DNA from: Secundilactobacillus paracollinoides DSM 15502 = JCM 11969
GTDB taxonomy: Bacteria; Bacillota; Bacilli; Lactobacillales; Lactobacillaceae
Assembly (NCBI RefSeq): GCF_001311135.1
Contig: NZ_BBAG01000004.1
Coordinates: 40,473 to 104,472, forward strand
Direction: 5' to 3'
Length of the DNA: 64,000 bases
How positions within the stretch are numbered: position 1 is the stretch's first letter; every line of letters starts with the position of its first letter. A model generated the notes under the pieces. It searched no databases and was not told the origin of the DNA. It saw nothing but the letters and a program-made list of their open reading frames with translations. Positions 63,682 to 64,000 of the stretch are shown piece by piece. The position numbers were made by a program, and so were the translations under genes.

Positions 63682-64000
63682 AGTGTGAAGGAAAACGGTA
63701 GGAAGCGGAGTGTAACCCAACGATGACAGAAAGGCCTGATTTTGGCCTTTCTGTCATCGTTGGGTTACATGCAGCTTCCTGTTTTCCGAAACGCGTTTCG
63801 ACTCAAGGACAGAGAACCAGAAGAAAGGCCTGAATTTTGGCCTTTCTGTCAGAGTTGGGTTACATGCAGCTTTCTGTTTTCCGAAACGCGTTTCGGCTGA
63901 AGGACAGAGAACCACGAAGAAAGACCTGAACTTGGCCTTTCTGTCAGAGTTGGGTTACATGCAGCTTTCTGTTTTCCGAAACGCGTTTCGGTGAGGCACA
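63679..64000 (+). repeat. R1 hairpin repeat and tandem half-units, running off the window
   Basis: Full copy from the rnhA stop codon: outer stem GGAAAAC / GTTTTCC and GGAAGC / GCTTCC, inner stem GTAACCCAACGATGACAG / CTGTCATCGTTGGGTTAC, top AAAGGCC / GGCCTTT, right end GAAACGCGTTTCGACT. Two half-units of about 100 bp follow (GGGTTACATGCAGCTTTCTG then GAAACGCGTTTCGGCTGA). Confidence 0.85.

Noticed and set aside
1..64000. tRNA, rRNA, prophage or insertion-sequence genes
   Set aside because: No tRNA-like cloverleaf with a proper T-loop, no rRNA stretches, and no transposase, integrase or phage structural frames were seen on either strand.

Overview
The window is chromosomal DNA of a low/mid-GC Gram-positive bacterium and reads as a member of the Lactobacillaceae. 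The basis is purine-rich ribosome sites, GTG/TTG starts, a propanediol-utilisation (pdu) operon tail, a DUF4811 protein beside a DHA2 exporter, KtrAB, a MutY without its iron-sulphur cysteines, and the acetylase version of the diaminopimelate (DAP) pathway under a lysine riboswitch. The genus is not fixed by the sequence; a pdu-carrying, DAP-making heterofermenter is my guess.

Layout. 1-5.1 kb: end of the pdu operon (pduW fragment, pduU), an old-yellow-enzyme and a phosphatase, then on the minus strand a flavodoxin, pduV and a CadD-type transporter. 5.5-13.2 kb: a DMT transporter, a putative regulator, three exported proteins (NlpC/P60, GH25 muramidase, unknown), degV, and a Fic-like protein without catalytic His. 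13.7-18 kb: SH3/metallophosphoesterase, ROK fructokinase with a divergent LacI regulator. 18.2-22.3 kb: carA-carB with an upstream AT-rich region resembling ArgR sites. 23-27.5 kb: small proteins, TetR regulator with a divergent NAD-epimerase, GcvH-like protein, lipoate ligase. 28-39.8 kb: all nine steps from aspartate to lysine/meso-DAP (dapF-lysC on minus; lysA-dapH-dapL-dapA-dapB and patA-asd on plus). 40-48.9 kb: recQ, an OppA-type lipoprotein, a MerR regulator, mutY, DHA2 exporter. 49.5-64 kb: cold-shock protein, matrixin-type protease, amino-acid ABC transporter parts, an SMR pair, a Vga/VmlR-type ABC-F protein behind an attenuator leader, KtrAB, cytosine deaminase, PnuC, RNase HI.

Two things stand out. 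First, the intergenic DNA is packed with two families of structured repeats. R1 is a ~125-nt long hairpin whose two stem segments change sequence from copy to copy while staying base-paired; it begins TAGAG and in nine genes that TAG is the stop codon of the gene before it. R2 is a ~200-nt branched element whose closing stem likewise covaries. Neither resembles an insertion sequence or CRISPR. Second, about 22 one-base indels, nearly all shortening short homopolymers, break 16 genes including carB, dapA, asd and lysA. They are far more likely sequencing/assembly errors than real gene decay; I give whole-gene coordinates for these genes and mark the break. recQ instead carries an in-frame stop.
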